A DNA stretch of 6,645 nt, taken from positions 1-6,645 of the forward strand of contig JAGLXI010000184.1 of the NCBI GenBank assembly GCA_023132995.1. The letters run 5' to 3'. The notes beneath the pieces are model-generated. The model worked only from the letters and a program-made list of their open reading frames with translations. It had not been told where the DNA came from and ran no database searches. The translations under genes and the position numbers were made by a program. Source of the DNA: Candidatus Zixiibacteriota bacterium (GTDB lineage: Bacteria; Zixibacteria; MSB-5A5; GN15; FEB-12). Positions 5,686 to 6,645 of this stretch are shown one piece after another. Position 1 is the first letter of the stretch; every line of letters begins with the position of its first letter.

Positions 5686-6623
5686 GGTGTGGCGACCTGC
5701 CGGGGAAGGTTGACGGTCAATTCGGTTCTGAGAACACGCCCCTTCAGGAGGCGGTCGGTAGTCAGGCTGATATTCATGCGCTCGGCCAGACGGCATGCGT
5801 ACTCCGCCCACTGAGGATCGATTCGCGCCTCCGTGCCGGTAGGTTGATTCTCGGTATCCATCCTGATAGACAGTCGGCTGTCACCATCACTGTTGATTGA
5901 CACAGATGTGGGGCTTTCGGGCCGGTCAAGCAAGTGGGCCATGAGGATCGACTCGAAAAGGCTGACGCAGGCCGTTCCCCCTGCTTCGAGGTTGGCGCTG
6001 TCGGCGCGGTCGCAGATTCTGACGAGGCATTCCCGTTCCAATGACGAGGAAACCAGGTCGATCGCGTGTTCGATCTCGGTGACAAGGTTGGTCGAAGAGA
6101 CAGCCATGCTGTCGTAGTCCCAAAGCAGGCTCAGCCTGGAAAGGGACTGGTCGAGTTCTCTTGTCTCGTCGATTATCGTCTGCGCCAGAATGGTTTCATC
6201 CTCGGTGAGACTTTCTTCGGCCGTGGCCTTAAGAAGGCTGGCGGCAATCATGATGTTCGATATCCGGTGCCGAAAGCGGTAAAGGAAGAAATCCGCCAGG
6301 AACGGCTCCTTGGTGGCCTCGGTAGTCGCAGTTACTTCAAAGCTGACCAGCGACAGGTTCAGACCGGCTCCGGACAGATTGTGTATTTCGAGTTTGCGGT
6401 TGTGCATAAGTCTGGAGAGGCGCGCTTTCATCTCCTGGAACTCATAGTCAACAAGCTCCGCCTCGTCCTCACCCAGCAACCGGGTGGCGGCGCGGTTGAG
6501 GCACATGATCCGGCCGGAGGATCGGTTCACGATGACCGCCGGTATCCGACTCGACAGGCAATCCCGGATGCGGTCATCCAGACTGTCGATAGCATCGTAC
6601 ATGTCCCGGAAGCGGCATACCAA
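5682..6623 (-). CDS. PAS-domain histidine-kinase-like protein with degenerate ATP-binding domain
   Basis: From a TTG at 6623 the product has 313 residues and no membrane segment. Residues about 25-110 look like a PAS domain (IPAVIVNRSSGRIMCLNRAATRLLG is the usual first strands and helix). Next comes a dimerisation-type helix with FRHRISNIMIAASLLKA (117-133), in which H119 with N123 fits the phospho-His box pattern, and a second helix near 145-168. Residues about 175-308 follow the order of a kinase catalytic domain, ending GRVLRTELTVNLP like GxGTxFxxxLP. The N-box position reads LFESILMAHLLDR with no Asn, the DxGxG box is replaced by MDTENQPTG, and no GLGL box is seen. ATP binding is therefore unlikely and it may be a pseudokinase or scaffold. 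The TGA overlaps the regulator's GTG (GTGA), indicating translational coupling. The start is uncertain: the frame stays open to the window edge, so the gene may extend upstream, and an in-frame ATG at 6602 is another choice. Confidence 0.8.
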   Translation of the reverse strand: MVCRFRDMYDAIDSLDDRIRDCLSSRIPAVIVNRSSGRIMCLNRAATRLLGEDEAELVDYEFQEMKARLSRLMHNRKLEIHNLSGAGLNLSLVSFEVTATTEATKEPFLADFFLYRFRHRISNIMIAASLLKATAEESLTEDETILAQTIIDETRELDQSLSRLSLLWDYDSMAVSSTNLVTEIEHAIDLVSSSLERECLVRICDRADSANLEAGGTACVSLFESILMAHLLDRPESPTSVSINSDGDSRLSIRMDTENQPTGTEARIDPQWAEYACRLAERMNISLTTDRLLKGRVLRTELTVNLPRQVATP

Positions 6624-6625
6624 TT

Positions 6626-6641
6626 TGCAAAAACGTTCCCC
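6626..6641 (-). promoter_or_regulatory. Weak sigma-54-like -24/-12 element upstream of the signalling operon
   Basis: On the minus strand GG (6640-6639) is separated by ten bases from GC (6628-6627), with TTGCA complete at the -12 side (6630-6626). The -24 side reads GGGGAA rather than TGGCAC, so only part of the consensus is met. It would start RNA near 6615, after the TTG start at 6623 but before the ATG at 6602, which would then be the translation start. It lies at the window edge and could occur by chance, or it may be inside a longer reading frame. Confidence 0.15.
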
Positions 6642-6645
6642 TGCC

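Noticed and set aside
5686..5811. A longer N-terminus for the NtrC-type regulator starting at 5811
   Set aside because: It would overlap the kinase-like gene by 130 bases, adds a Pro/Arg-rich stretch with no domain, and the GTG at 5685 gives a clean GTGA overlap immediately before the receiver domain.

Overview
The window looks like bacterial chromosome, probably from an uncultivated Gram-negative-type lineage. The evidence is a ruvX-mltG housekeeping pair, genes of the bacterial two-component and sigma-54-activator families, and moderately high GC (about 57-60% by eye) over the right two thirds. I cannot fix the taxon. The palindrome-rich intergenic segment and the gene style remind me of FCB-group candidate phyla such as Zixibacteria, but that is only an impression. 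I saw no tRNA, rRNA, CRISPR array, transposase or phage gene.

Layout. (1) 11-1852, minus strand: a 613-residue protein with four N-terminal membrane segments and a long soluble C-terminal part. Its N-terminus resembles DUF2254 membrane proteins, and its base composition is visibly less GC-rich than that of its neighbours. (2) 1853-2260: a 408-base divergent intergenic region with several short perfect hairpins, probably an interspersed palindromic repeat. It ends in a strong sigma-70-type promoter whose predicted transcription start is the A of the ruvX ATG. (3) 2261-3706, plus strand: ruvX (YqgF-type nuclease) followed after 12 bases by mltG (endolytic murein transglycosylase). (4) 3718-6623, minus strand and convergent with mltG: a three-gene signalling operon, read in the order PAS/histidine-kinase-like protein, NtrC-type regulator, GAF-domain protein. 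The first two genes overlap by four bases (GTGA); the third starts 24 bases after the second.

The signalling operon is the part most worth attention. The kinase-like protein keeps a PAS-like region, a histidine in an H-R-I-S-N motif and the general layout of a kinase catalytic domain, but I cannot find the N, G1 or G2 ATP-binding boxes. Its partner regulator has a receiver with Ala at the phospho-acceptor position and Arg at the conserved Lys position. Its AAA+ domain has intact Walker A and B motifs, but the sigma-54-contacting GAFTGA loop is replaced, at unchanged length, by KAALRW, and both arginines of the FRxDLxxRL motif are gone. The Fis-type DNA-binding domain is intact. All reading frames are full and open, so this looks like a module kept under selection after losing kinase, phosphoryl-acceptor and sigma-54-activating chemistry, perhaps a ligand-sensing DNA-binding switch with a GAF accessory protein. 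What it senses and which DNA it binds cannot be read from this window.
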